A stretch of DNA of 64,000 nucleotides from Acidithiobacillus ferridurans (GTDB lineage: Bacteria; Pseudomonadota; Gammaproteobacteria; Acidithiobacillales; Acidithiobacillaceae), in NCBI RefSeq assembly GCF_003966655.1, contig NZ_AP018795.1, positions 2,125,501 through 2,189,500 on the forward strand, written 5' to 3'. Shown piece after piece: positions 18,028 through 26,654 of the stretch (positions are counted from its first letter, which is position 1; every line of letters begins with the position of its first letter). The translations under genes and the position numbers were made by a program. The notes beneath the pieces were generated by a model. The model did not search any database. It saw only the letters and a list, made by a program, of their open reading frames with translations, and was not told the DNA's origin.

Positions 18028-18162
18028 ATTCGACCCGGCTCCGCCGGGTTTTTTGTCGCCTTTCTTCCGGCGAAAGTGCTTGACACGGTGATGGGGCCGT
18101 GCGGCCGACCCTTGTTAAAAAGGGTCGGCCAATGAGAAGCGTTTTAGGCTTCTCGGAATCAC
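18028..18162 (+). repeat. Right copy of the IS4-type transposase leader
   Basis: This is a diverged copy of 10507-10642 placed directly before the transposase start. It contains the same pair of hairpins (18102-18154). Unlike the left copy it has no terminal inverted repeat; bases 5' of 18028 are unrelated. Confidence 0.82.
18033..18055 (+). terminator. Terminator hairpin inside the IS leader
   Basis: ACCCGGC/GCCGGGT with a TCC loop is followed by six T. It would stop outside transcription from entering the transposase gene. The left leader copy has a weaker version. Confidence 0.75.
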
Positions 18163-18166
18163 ACCC

Positions 18167-19474
18167 ATGCCCTTTCATCGTCTCGTTGCCCTCCGCCTCT
18201 CAGAGTGGATTTCCTACTTTCTGACGGTCGTGCCGCCCCGCTCGCGGCGCAGCTTCCTCGAACTGCTCTGTGGCTGCCTGGTCTCGCCCGAAGGCTGGGT
18301 CACCCGCGCCCTCAGCAGCATCTCCCTCCGCTGCCACTGGACCACCTATTACAAACTTCTGGAGCGCGAGTCATTGCGCACCCAGGCGTTGGCCATTGCC
18401 CAGGTACGATGGATCCTGCAGTCCTTGCCCAGGCTACTGATCGTCGAGATGGTCATTGACGATACGATGGTCCTGCGACACTCTACCAAGGCCCCCGGGG
18501 CGGCCATCCGCTTCGATCACAGCCATAAACACAATCGCCCCAGTTATGTCCTCGCCCAGAATTGGGTGGGCCTGGCGTTGACCCTGCGTACCCGATCCGG
18601 CAAAGCCATTTCCTTTCCCATCCGCTTGCGCTTGGTACCCAGCACCGGCAACATCCACAAGCTGAAAATCGCTGGGGCATTACTGCGGGCTTTTATACCC
18701 CACATTCCTGTACCCGTCCGTCTGCTGACGGATGCTTGGTTCATGCGGCGGCGCCTGCTCTTGCCCCTGTTGCGTCAGCACGGCCAGTTCATTGGCCAGG
18801 TGCGCAAAGATACCGTGCTGCTCCAGGACCCGCCGCCGAAAACATCCAAACGCGGACGTCCCCGGATATATGGAGATAAGTACACACCGGAAGAGATGGC
18901 CGCACTGCCCACCGAAACCGTCTCTCTGCATGTCTATGGGAAATGGCAAAAGGTCCGTCTCCAATCCATCATCGCCAATGCACGATTCATGAAAGGCCAT
19001 CCGGTCCGGGCTGTCTGGAGTGCAATCTACGACGAAAAGCATCGTCGATGGTCTCCCACCCGCCTCTATCTCGCTTCCGAGACCCACTTGACCGCCAGCG
19101 AAATCGTCTCCCTCTACAGCAACCGCTGGCAGATCGAACCAATCTTCCATAACCTCAAACGCTGGTGGGGCATCAATAATCTCTGGCAGCAAAAACGCAC
19201 GGTTTTGGAACGCTGGATGCAAATCCGCTGCATCGCCTGGTCCATGGTGCAGCTCCTCGCCGAAACCCTAGCTGAGGACTTCCCCATGGCCGCCATAGCG
19301 CCCTGGCGCATCGCCACCCCCGTCACCGCAGGTCTCATGGCCCAATGGCTCCATCTGCAATTTCTGCGGGTTCCCTTCTGGAAGGGTTTCGACCCGAAGT
19401 CCGGGAAATTCCAGTGCCCCACCCCCGCCTTTTGGGCCGACGCCGATGACCCGCCCTGCAAAAAGGCCGCCTGA
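18167..19474 (+). CDS. IS4-family DDE transposase
   Basis: A 435-residue transposase, apparently intact. Catalytic acids are D98 or D99 in VIDDTMVLRH, D189 in LLTDAWFM and E324. The IS4 signature Y-(2)-R-(3)-E-(6)-K is exact: Y317, R320, E324, K331 in YSNRWQIEPIFHNLK. The protein starts at ATG 18167, four bases after the shared leader. It is the only complete transposase of the 9-kb element and could act on both outer inverted repeats. Confidence 0.92.
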   Translation: MPFHRLVALRLSEWISYFLTVVPPRSRRSFLELLCGCLVSPEGWVTRALSSISLRCHWTTYYKLLERESLRTQALAIAQVRWILQSLPRLLIVEMVIDDTMVLRHSTKAPGAAIRFDHSHKHNRPSYVLAQNWVGLALTLRTRSGKAISFPIRLRLVPSTGNIHKLKIAGALLRAFIPHIPVPVRLLTDAWFMRRRLLLPLLRQHGQFIGQVRKDTVLLQDPPPKTSKRGRPRIYGDKYTPEEMAALPTETVSLHVYGKWQKVRLQSIIANARFMKGHPVRAVWSAIYDEKHRRWSPTRLYLASETHLTASEIVSLYSNRWQIEPIFHNLKRWWGINNLWQQKRTVLERWMQIRCIAWSMVQLLAETLAEDFPMAAIAPWRIATPVTAGLMAQWLHLQFLRVPFWKGFDPKSGKFQCPTPAFWADADDPPCKKAA

Positions 19475-19552
19475 CTCACTTCTGACCCAAATTTACCAAG
19501 CCATAACGCCACCCAGAGGGGCTGGCGAGGAGGCTGTATGTCTAAACTTCAG

Positions 19553-19562
19553 CAGGAGTACT
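19553..19562. repeat. Right 10-bp target-site duplication (CAGGAGTACT)
   Basis: Exact copy of 10486-10495. It follows the right IS tip by a few bases and leads straight into the detached FIST codons. Confidence 0.85.
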
Positions 19563-19593
19563 TACCCTGTTTCTGGATACACCCACTTCCTGA
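19561..19593 (+). pseudogene. Detached 3' end of the FIST gene
   Basis: Joining base 10495 to base 19563 restores GTA CTT ACC CTG TTT CTG and so on, encoding VLTLFLDTPTS and a TGA stop. FIST_C domains usually end in GYTGVLTLF or similar, which supports the reconstruction. The fragment has no start and cannot be expressed alone. Confidence 0.8.
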
Positions 19594-19671
19594 ACCGTCA
19601 GTGGACTTTCCGCCATGGTGATCAGGCGCCCGCTCTGTGCTAGAGTACACCGCTTATATTAGAGGTTGATA

Positions 19672-22600
19672 ATGGCACAGATACCGGCGCAGCGGATGGA
19701 TCAGAGGTTGATGCAGGAAGGGCGGCGCACCCGGGGCACGCTCTATTTCGGCATCGGACTGGGGCTGGCGGCTGGCCTGCTAATCATTCTCCAGGCCTTT
19801 CTGTTGGCGCACATCGTCGATGATGTCTCTTTTCATGGCTGGAATCTGGCGGCCGTGATGCCGCTGCTCTGGGTCATGCTCGCTCTTTTCGTCGTGCGTG
19901 CGGGATTTTCCTGGGCGAGCGAACTGGTTGCCTTTCGCGCCAGCGCGCGTATCAAGACCTACCTGCGCGAGCGCCTGCTTTCCCACCTTCTGAACCTGGG
20001 ACCGGTGGCCGTGGCGGGTGAGCGCAGCGCCGACATCGCCAGTACCATGATGGAAGGTGTTGAGGCGCTGGAGCCTTACTTTTCGCGTTACCTGCCGCAA
20101 ATGGCCTTGGTCAGCCTCATACCGCTGGCCATCCTCGTGTTCGTTTTCCCCGCAGACTGGATCAGCGGCCTGATTCTCCTCGTCGCCGGGCCGCTCGTGC
20201 CTTTCTTCATGGTGCTGGTGGGTTACAAGGCGGAGGCCATCAACCAGCGTCAGTGGCGCAAGATGCTGTTGATGAGCGCCCATTTTCTGGATATGGTGCA
20301 GGGCTTGACCACGCTGAAAATCTTCGGCCGCGCCAAGGACGAGATCGAGATCGTCGCACGTATTTCGGATGACTACCGGCGCACCACCATGGCTGGGTTG
20401 CGGGTGGCCTTCCTGACGTCGGCGGTGCTGGAATTTTTTGCGAGCGTGTCCATCGCGCTGGTGGCGGTATCATTGGGTGCGCGTCTGCTGGAAATCCCTC
20501 CCCCGGTCACCTTTTATACTGCCTTCTTTGTCCTTTTACTGGCACCGGAGTATTTCAACCCTCTGCGTGGCCTCGCCACCCATTATCATGCGCGGATGAG
20601 CGCCATTGCCGCCGCCAGACGCATCTTCGACATCCTCGACATGCCGCTGCCGGCACAGGGTACGCAGATGATGGCGTACCCAGACACCCAGTCCGTCAGT
20701 CTCTCGGTGCGCGACCTGCATTTCTCCTATGAGGAGGGCCGGGTGGCGCTGGCGGGAATCAATGCCGAGTTCCCGGCGGGCAAGGTCACCGCGCTGGTGG
20801 GCGCCAGCGGGGCGGGCAAGAGCACCCTCGCCAGTGCGTTGCTCGGCTTTGTGCAACCGGATTCGGGAGAAATCCTGATCAATGGCCGGATCCCTTTGGC
20901 CGTCCTGGATCGGGAAAGCTGGTGGCGGCAACTGGCCTGGGTACCGCAGAATCCCCGCCTGTTTCACGGTACCATCGCCGAAAATATCCGCATCGGCCGC
21001 CCTGATGCGGATATGGCCGCCCTGCGGGAGGCCGCGAAAAATGCTCACGCGCTGGAATTTATCGACGCTTTGCCGCGGGGCTTCGATACCTCGGTGGGTG
21101 ATCTGGGGCAGGGCCTTTCCGGCGGGCAGATTCAGCGTGTCGCCCTGGCCCGCGCCTTTATCAAAAACCCACCGCTCTTCATTCTGGATGAGGCTACGGC
21201 GAGTCTGGACATGGAGAATGAATCGCTGGTCCTGGACGCCATGCAGCGGCTGATCCAGGGACGAACGGCGATCGTTATTGCGCACCGCCTGGCGATGGCA
21301 GAGCGCGCCGATCACATCCTGGTCATGGACGCCGGGAAAGTGGTCGAAGCCGGCACCCATGATGCACTTTTGGCGGCCGGCGGTGTCTACGCAAGGCTGG
21401 CGGCCGCCTATCGGGGGAGCATGCGTGATCTTTACCGGCTGCTGAAGCTGTTTGGGCCCTTTAAGTTCTGGATGCTGGGGGGCGCCTTTCTGGCGCTGCT
21501 GACCATTCTTTCCAATTTCGGTCTGCTGGCCCTTTCCGGCTGGTTCCTGGCGAGTGCGGCGCTGGCCGGACTGGGTGGTTACGCCACCATGAATTTGTAT
21601 AACTTCTTCCTGCCGGCTGCCGGGGTGCGCGCTTTCGCGACGATTCGGGTCATCTCGCGTTGGCTGGAGCGCATTGTCACCCATGAGGCGACGTTCCGTC
21701 TGCTGGCCCAGTTGCGCACCTGGTTCTACACCCGCCTCGAGCCGCTCGCGCCCGCCGGGCTGCAAGATTATCGTTCCGGCGATATTCTTTCGCGCCTCGT
21801 CGCCGATATCGATACCCTGAATAACTTTTACCTGCGGGTGTTTACGCCGTTTCTGGTGGCCGGGGTGGCGACGCTCACAATGGCGGGCGTCTTCGCTTTT
21901 TTCTCCTGGCGGTTGGCCATTGCACTCTTTCTTTTCCTCGCAGTTACCGGTCTGCTTCTACCGTTCCTCACGGAGCGGCTAGGTGCGCGCAGTGGCGCCG
22001 AGATGACCGGCATCCAGTCGGACTACCGGGTACAGGTGGTGGACGGCATGCAGGGCATGGCGGAACTGTTGACCTACAATGCCGGACCAGAGATTCTGCG
22101 ACGCACGGGTACACTCAACGATGCGCTGCTCCGGCGGCAGGCCCGCATGGCGCAGATCGCCGGTTTCGGCAGCGCCGGCATGGGATTCATGGGCAACTTG
22201 GCGATTTGGGTTGTCGTGGTGCTGGCCATTCCTCTGGTCCATGGCAAGGTCCTGGGCGATTCGGATCTGCCCCTCCTTGCCCTCGGCGTGATGGGTTCCT
22301 TCGAGGCCATCGCCGCCTTGCCGCTGGCCTTTCAGTTTCTGGGGCAAACCCGCGCGGCCGCGCGCCGTATTTTTGAGGTGGCGGATACGCCCTTGCCTTT
22401 TCCGGATGCACCGGGACCCGCACCGCAGGTGGGTCGGCCGGATCTGGAGCTCAAGGGTCTGCACCTGCGCTATCCCGGCGCTCAACGCGACGCCCTGGCA
22501 GGCGTGGACCTCAGCGTGTCGGCGGGCACACGGGTTGCGATCCTGGGGGCGACCGGGGCTGGCAAGAGCAGCCTCGCCAACCTGCTGCTGCGTTTCTATG

Positions 22601-23178
22601 ACTATCAGTCGGGCCACGCGTGTCTGGGCGGCCATGAGTTGCGGGATTTCCCGGCAGACAATCTGCGCGCATATTTCGCTGTCGTATCTCAGCGCTCATA
22701 TCTCTTTCACAGTACGATCCGCGACAACCTGCTGGTGGCCAAGGGCGAGGCGGAGGAGGATGAGCTCTGGGCGGCGCTGGCCACGGCACAGCTTGCGGAG
22801 TTCGTGCGCAGTCAGCCCCAGGGCCTGGATACCATTGTCGGCGAAGGCGGCGTGAAACTCTCCGGTGGTCAGGGCCGAAGAGTGGCCATTGCCCGGGCTA
22901 TTCTCAAGGACGCTCCGTGGCTGATTCTGGATGAGCCGACCGAAGGGCTCGATCCGGTGACCGAGATGGAGTTCCTCAAAGATCTGCGCCAGATCATGGA
23001 AGGTCGCACCGTGCTCTATATTACCCACCGTCTGGTGGGTCTGGAGCACATGGACTGCGTTCATATTCTCGACGAGGGGCGGATCGTGGAGTCGGGAACC
23101 TATGGGGAGCTTTTACAGCGGGATGGACAACTCAGCCATTTCGCCACGTTCCGGCAGGCTATTCCGGAGGTTCACTAA
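19672..23178 (+). CDS. cydDC: CydD-CydC single-chain ABC exporter (cysteine/glutathione export for cytochrome bd)
   Basis: One uninterrupted 1168-residue chain. Residues 1-583 are a complete CydD: exporter domain, Walker A GASGAGKST (about 376), signature LSGGQIQRVALAR and LDEATASLD. Residues 584-1168, beginning MRDLYRLLKLFG, are a complete CydC: second exporter domain, Walker A GATGAGKSS (about 959), signature LSGGQGRRVAIAR and LDEPTEGLD. In E. coli these are two proteins forming a heterodimer that exports thiols needed for cytochrome bd and c assembly. The start ATG 19672 has AGAGG six bases upstream. A GGGGGAG before Met584 may be a relic of, or a live, internal cydC start. No cydAB is in the window. 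Confidence 0.9.
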   Translation: MAQIPAQRMDQRLMQEGRRTRGTLYFGIGLGLAAGLLIILQAFLLAHIVDDVSFHGWNLAAVMPLLWVMLALFVVRAGFSWASELVAFRASARIKTYLRERLLSHLLNLGPVAVAGERSADIASTMMEGVEALEPYFSRYLPQMALVSLIPLAILVFVFPADWISGLILLVAGPLVPFFMVLVGYKAEAINQRQWRKMLLMSAHFLDMVQGLTTLKIFGRAKDEIEIVARISDDYRRTTMAGLRVAFLTSAVLEFFASVSIALVAVSLGARLLEIPPPVTFYTAFFVLLLAPEYFNPLRGLATHYHARMSAIAAARRIFDILDMPLPAQGTQMMAYPDTQSVSLSVRDLHFSYEEGRVALAGINAEFPAGKVTALVGASGAGKSTLASALLGFVQPDSGEILINGRIPLAVLDRESWWRQLAWVPQNPRLFHGTIAENIRIGRPDADMAALREAAKNAHALEFIDALPRGFDTSVGDLGQGLSGGQIQRVALARAFIKNPPLFILDEATASLDMENESLVLDAMQRLIQGRTAIVIAHRLAMAERADHILVMDAGKVVEAGTHDALLAAGGVYARLAAAYRGSMRDLYRLLKLFGPFKFWMLGGAFLALLTILSNFGLLALSGWFLASAALAGLGGYATMNLYNFFLPAAGVRAFATIRVISRWLERIVTHEATFRLLAQLRTWFYTRLEPLAPAGLQDYRSGDILSRLVADIDTLNNFYLRVFTPFLVAGVATLTMAGVFAFFSWRLAIALFLFLAVTGLLLPFLTERLGARSGAEMTGIQSDYRVQVVDGMQGMAELLTYNAGPEILRRTGTLNDALLRRQARMAQIAGFGSAGMGFMGNLAIWVVVVLAIPLVHGKVLGDSDLPLLALGVMGSFEAIAALPLAFQFLGQTRAAARRIFEVADTPLPFPDAPGPAPQVGRPDLELKGLHLRYPGAQRDALAGVDLSVSAGTRVAILGATGAGKSSLANLLLRFYDYQSGHACLGGHELRDFPADNLRAYFAVVSQRSYLFHSTIRDNLLVAKGEAEEDELWAALATAQLAEFVRSQPQGLDTIVGEGGVKLSGGQGRRVAIARAILKDAPWLILDEPTEGLDPVTEMEFLKDLRQIMEGRTVLYITHRLVGLEHMDCVHILDEGRIVESGTYGELLQRDGQLSHFATFRQAIPEVH

Positions 23179-23522
23179 TTCTGGCGGCCGCCGCGGAAGC
23201 CGGAGAGCAGTTTCCGTTCCGTGGCCCCAGCTTGCCGCACGCTGGACTGGCAGGCTGCGCCGGAGGGATTTCGTATGCACTTCCACTCGTCATTCAGCAC
23301 CGCGGTGCCCGCTTTTTGCAACTGTGCCTGGCTGCTGCGGCTCCGAGGGGTGCTGGTTATCCACGACACCCCGTAACCGAGCGCCGAAGAGAGCAGTGTA
23401 GCCACCAGAAACACCAGCATCATACGGGTGAAACCGCGTTCTAGCCCCTGCTCGTCAAGGTAACGCCTGCTGTACCAAGCGAATAGCGGATAACTGACAG
23501 TACCCGCGACCAGCCCCCACAT
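23175..23522 (-). CDS. Small membrane protein downstream of ygfZ
   Basis: A 115-residue protein with two hydrophobic segments (GLVAGTVSYPLFAW at 3-16 and MMLVFLVATLLSSALGYG at 34-51), then a basic soluble tail with two cysteines. It starts three bases after the ygfZ stop and ends overlapping the cydDC stop on the other strand by four bases. Function unrecognised. The tight fit to ygfZ suggests a real gene. Confidence 0.6.
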   Translation of the reverse strand: MWGLVAGTVSYPLFAWYSRRYLDEQGLERGFTRMMLVFLVATLLSSALGYGVSWITSTPRSRSSQAQLQKAGTAVLNDEWKCIRNPSGAACQSSVRQAGATERKLLSGFRGGRQN

Positions 23523-23525
23523 AGG

Positions 23526-24491
23526 TCATTCCTCGCTGGCGATGTCCAGAGGCAGGGTGTAGGGAAGTCTCCTCAGAGTCAGAGGCGTGCCGCCCGGCGC
23601 CCCGGCCATCAACGACTCCCCGGCGTTGGCAGCACGTAAAACGGCCAAGGCGGCAAAACCGCCGAGGGGATCCTGTGCGGCGTTGATAACGATGCCGATG
23701 CTCTGTGCACCCATGCTGGTGCAAAAGATTTCTTCGCCCGCCCGCAGTGGCGCCGACGCCGCGACCCGGTAGGTCTGGTTCTTGAGTTTGCCGAGATAGT
23801 GGGAGCGGGCGACGATCTCCTGCCCAGGATAGCAGCCCTTCTTGAAATTGATGCCCCCCAGCACCTCCAGATTCAGTTCCTGGGGAATGACTTTTTCCGT
23901 GGTGGCGCGGCTGATCATGCCGACACCCGCCTGTATAGCCCACCGGCGCCAGTCCTCCGCGGCGTCAGCCCGCGCGCCCGCTGCCCCCAGCTTAGCGCTC
24001 AGGGCCTCCAAACGGGATGCGGGCAGAATGATCAGGAAGGCCTCCGCATCCGCCCAGGGCAGGCGGGTAATGATGCTGTCGTCATGAACCACCCCGCTGT
24101 TGCCACTTTTTCCCAATGCGACACCCAGGGCGCGGCCGAGCAGTTCCCCCGCACCGTTGCCATAGACGGCCAGCAATGTGAATTCCGGCTCCCCCCGTTT
24201 GATCTCCAGCTTGGCCATCATCCGGAACTTGCGCAGACGCTCGATGACCGTATCGGCCATATCGTCGGCCAGACTCAGCCAAAAGTCGTTGCCATCGCGT
24301 TGCACGTAAAAATTGGCGATCATACGTCCTTTGGCCGTGCTGTAGCTACTCCATTGTCCGTGACCACTGGCCAGGGTCCGCAGATCGTTGGAGAATTGCC
24401 CCTGTAAAAACTTTTCGGCATCCACGCCACTGGCGTGAATCAGGCCCAGTTCCGTATGCAGGGGGACAAAGGTAATGACGGCTGAAGACAT
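23526..24491 (-). CDS. ygfZ: YgfZ/GcvT-type folate-binding iron-sulfur maintenance protein
   Basis: A 321-residue tetrahydrofolate-binding protein of the GcvT fold. The signature KGCYPGQEIVAR sits near residue 216, with its conserved cysteine. YgfZ helps keep Fe-S enzymes such as MiaB active under oxidative conditions. It is divergent from the ygfX-like gene, as in several gammaproteobacteria, and is followed by a small membrane protein gene. No anomaly seen. Confidence 0.9.
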   Translation of the reverse strand: MSSAVITFVPLHTELGLIHASGVDAEKFLQGQFSNDLRTLASGHGQWSSYSTAKGRMIANFYVQRDGNDFWLSLADDMADTVIERLRKFRMMAKLEIKRGEPEFTLLAVYGNGAGELLGRALGVALGKSGNSGVVHDDSIITRLPWADAEAFLIILPASRLEALSAKLGAAGARADAAEDWRRWAIQAGVGMISRATTEKVIPQELNLEVLGGINFKKGCYPGQEIVARSHYLGKLKNQTYRVAASAPLRAGEEIFCTSMGAQSIGIVINAAQDPLGGFAALAVLRAANAGESLMAGAPGGTPLTLRRLPYTLPLDIASEE

Positions 24492-24540
24492 GCGGATCGA
24501 CTCCCGTTTGCAGAAACAGTATGGCCCCGATCATACCCGC

Positions 24541-25005
24541 ATGGCCGACGGCGACAAAGTCCTGCCGGATCTATTCTTCGGCAGTGCCGGGCGACAACGC
24601 TGGTTGCAAAGTATTCCCTGCATCCTGGCTTTGCTTTGCGCGGGCTTGACGATGCCGCAGGACTGGCGCTGGGGCCTGGTGCTGCTCGTCGTGCTGCTGG
24701 CATGGCTGGTCTGGCGCTGCCCCTGGAGTCTGCGCACGAATCAGGACATGCCGAAGGCCTTGTTGTCCGGCAGGGACGGCGGTCTGCAGGTACGGATGGA
24801 CAGCGGCAGCGTGCTACCCGTTCATCTGCGCGCCCGGCCATTTCTGCACCCGCGCCTCGGCATGATCCCCCTGCGGAGCGGCGATGGCCGTCGCGCGGTG
24901 CTGATTGGTCTGTTTGCTGCCGGGAACGATCCCTGGCGACGCTGGCGCCTCAGGCTGCGCCAGGAATGGGACGCAAAAACGGAGACTGCTGATCCCGCTG
25001 GCTGA
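24541..25005 (+). CDS. YgfX (CptA)-like inner-membrane protein
   Basis: A 154-residue protein with two close transmembrane segments (about 22-60: IPCILALLCAGL and GLVLLVVLLAWLVW) followed by a soluble basic domain, the layout of the YgfX family. Divergent placement next to ygfZ supports that reading, though YgfX is normally paired with SdhE (YgfY), which is absent here. The start is unsure: ATG 24541 is used; ATG 24490 would overlap ygfZ. Its 3' end overlaps the converging nadB by 56 bases. Confidence 0.6.
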   Translation: MADGDKVLPDLFFGSAGRQRWLQSIPCILALLCAGLTMPQDWRWGLVLLVVLLAWLVWRCPWSLRTNQDMPKALLSGRDGGLQVRMDSGSVLPVHLRARPFLHPRLGMIPLRSGDGRRAVLIGLFAAGNDPWRRWRLRLRQEWDAKTETADPAG

Positions 25006-26539
25006 TACTGTCCGCCGCGACGGCACGGCGTTGCGGGTGATCACTGTTGAAATGACAGCCACGGGATTCTTCGCGCAGCAGCGCGGCACAGGTGAGGATT
25101 TCCGCACATTGGTAGAGGTTGCGTAGTTCCTGATACGGCTGCGGTCCACACCGGCTGTCGCTGATACGCGTGCTCCGTTCATCCCAATACGCGCAGGCGG
25201 CGCGCAAGCCCTCGTCGTTGCGGACGATGCCGGCCGCCTGCCACATATTTGCCTGCAGGTTCTGCCGCAGGGCGCTGATGTCCGTCTGGTGTGCGGCAGT
25301 GGTTGTGCACCCCGGCGATCGCCCCGGCATTTGCCGCGGTCTGTCGGGCAGGCGCCCTTGCCCTTCCAGGTCCGCAACAATGGCCGCCGCACCCACCACA
25401 CATTCCAGCAGTGAGTTGCTGGCAAGACGATTAGCGCCGTGCAGTCCGGTAGAACTGACCTCGCCCGCTGCATAAAGGCCCGGAATGGTACTGCGCCCCG
25501 CCCCATCCACGACCACGCCACCACAGGTGTAATGGGCAGCAGGAACCACTGGAATTGATTCCCGTGTAAGATCATAGCCTTGTGCGCGGCAGTGTGCAAA
25601 GATGGCGGGGAAATGTCGGCGCACCAAGGTGGCCGGCTGTGCGCTGATATCCAGAGTGACATAGTCGAGTTGATGCTGCTTCATCTCCGCATCGATGGCG
25701 CGCGCGACGATATCCCGCGGCGCCAGCTCGGCACGCGGGTCGTAACGCTCCAGAAAAGTGCTGCCATCCGGTAGACGCAGGACGGCACCCTCGCCCCGTA
25801 AGGCTTCAGACAACAGGAAAGGTTGGCTACCCGGCTGGTAAAGCGTCGTGGGATGAAACTGGATAAATTCCAGATTGGCAATTTCCGCACCCGCCCGCCA
25901 GGCCAGCGCGATGCCGTCTCCGGTAGCCACCAGCGGATTGCTGGTGTGCAGATACAACTGTCCCGCCCCGCCGCTGGCGAGCACCACTGCCCGTGCCGTC
26001 CACAACTCGGGCTGGTCGCCCTTTGGGGGGAGCACCCAGGCGCCTTGGCAACGGTCCCCGGTGAGCCAGAGATCGCTGGCATAGTGTCCCTCGGCCATGT
26101 GGATGGCGGGCTCCGCCAGCACTCGGCACAGCAGGGTGCTCTCGATAACGTGGCCCGTGGTATCGGCGCTGTGCAGTACCCGACGGGCCTGGTGTCCACC
26201 TTCACGGGTGAGATGCCAGCTTCCATCCGGCTGGCGGTCAAAGGGTACCCCCCAGTCGATTAATTGGCGCACGGCGTCCGGACCCCGACCAATGATCTGC
26301 CGGACTGCCTGCGGGTGACACAGTCCCGCTCCGGCTCCCAGGGTATCTTCGACATGCAGGGCAATGCTGTCGTGGTCCATATCCATGACCGCGGCGATGC
26401 CGCCCTGCGCCCTGTCACTGGCGGAATCTTCCGCCCGCCCTTTGCTCACGAGGCCGACACGGCCGAGTCGGCTGAGCCCCAGAGCCGTGCTGAGTCCGGC
26501 GGTGCCGGAGCCGATAACCAGAAAGTCGAAAGAAGGCAT
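24950..26539 (-). CDS. nadB: L-aspartate oxidase
   Basis: A 529-residue FAD enzyme that oxidises aspartate to iminoaspartate for NAD synthesis. It has the dinucleotide motif VIGSGTAGLSTALGL at the N-terminus, RAQGGIAAV, EFIQFHPTTL, HYTCGGVVVD and GLHGANRLASNSLLE, followed by the C-terminal helical domain with the active-site arginines of this family. Its partners nadA and nadC are not nearby. It is divergent from rpoE, an arrangement found in many gammaproteobacteria. Confidence 0.94.
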   Translation of the reverse strand: MPSFDFLVIGSGTAGLSTALGLSRLGRVGLVSKGRAEDSASDRAQGGIAAVMDMDHDSIALHVEDTLGAGAGLCHPQAVRQIIGRGPDAVRQLIDWGVPFDRQPDGSWHLTREGGHQARRVLHSADTTGHVIESTLLCRVLAEPAIHMAEGHYASDLWLTGDRCQGAWVLPPKGDQPELWTARAVVLASGGAGQLYLHTSNPLVATGDGIALAWRAGAEIANLEFIQFHPTTLYQPGSQPFLLSEALRGEGAVLRLPDGSTFLERYDPRAELAPRDIVARAIDAEMKQHQLDYVTLDISAQPATLVRRHFPAIFAHCRAQGYDLTRESIPVVPAAHYTCGGVVVDGAGRSTIPGLYAAGEVSSTGLHGANRLASNSLLECVVGAAAIVADLEGQGRLPDRPRQMPGRSPGCTTTAAHQTDISALRQNLQANMWQAAGIVRNDEGLRAACAYWDERSTRISDSRCGPQPYQELRNLYQCAEILTCAALLREESRGCHFNSDHPQRRAVAADSISQRDQQSPFLRPIPGAA

Positions 26540-26654
26540 TTAGGATCCTGAGAAGGTGTCGGGTGCGGGCGTTGCGAGAATTGGAATGGGTCATGATACG
26601 ATGGTCGACGGATAAGGTGAATAACGGCACCCCAAGAAGAAAGGAAACGGCCGA

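Larger units (their letters stand above)
10496..19552. mobile_element. 9.06-kb IS4-type composite element carrying an aromatic-metabolism gene set
   Basis: The left tip contains AGTTTAGACATTCAGCC (10498) and the right tip its inverted counterpart GGCTGTATGTCTAAACT (19532-19548), a terminal inverted repeat with one mismatch; the tips differ by two bases outside it. A 10-bp duplication flanks the unit, and joining the outer flanks restores the FIST frame. Only the leader of an IS remains at the left, while the right end has a leader, complete transposase and right inverted repeat. The right IS lacks its own left inverted repeat. The unit between carries eight genes on the minus strand and an IS110 fragment. 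It may have moved as one composite transposon, or an IS may have landed first and then acquired cargo by recombination. Confidence 0.8.
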
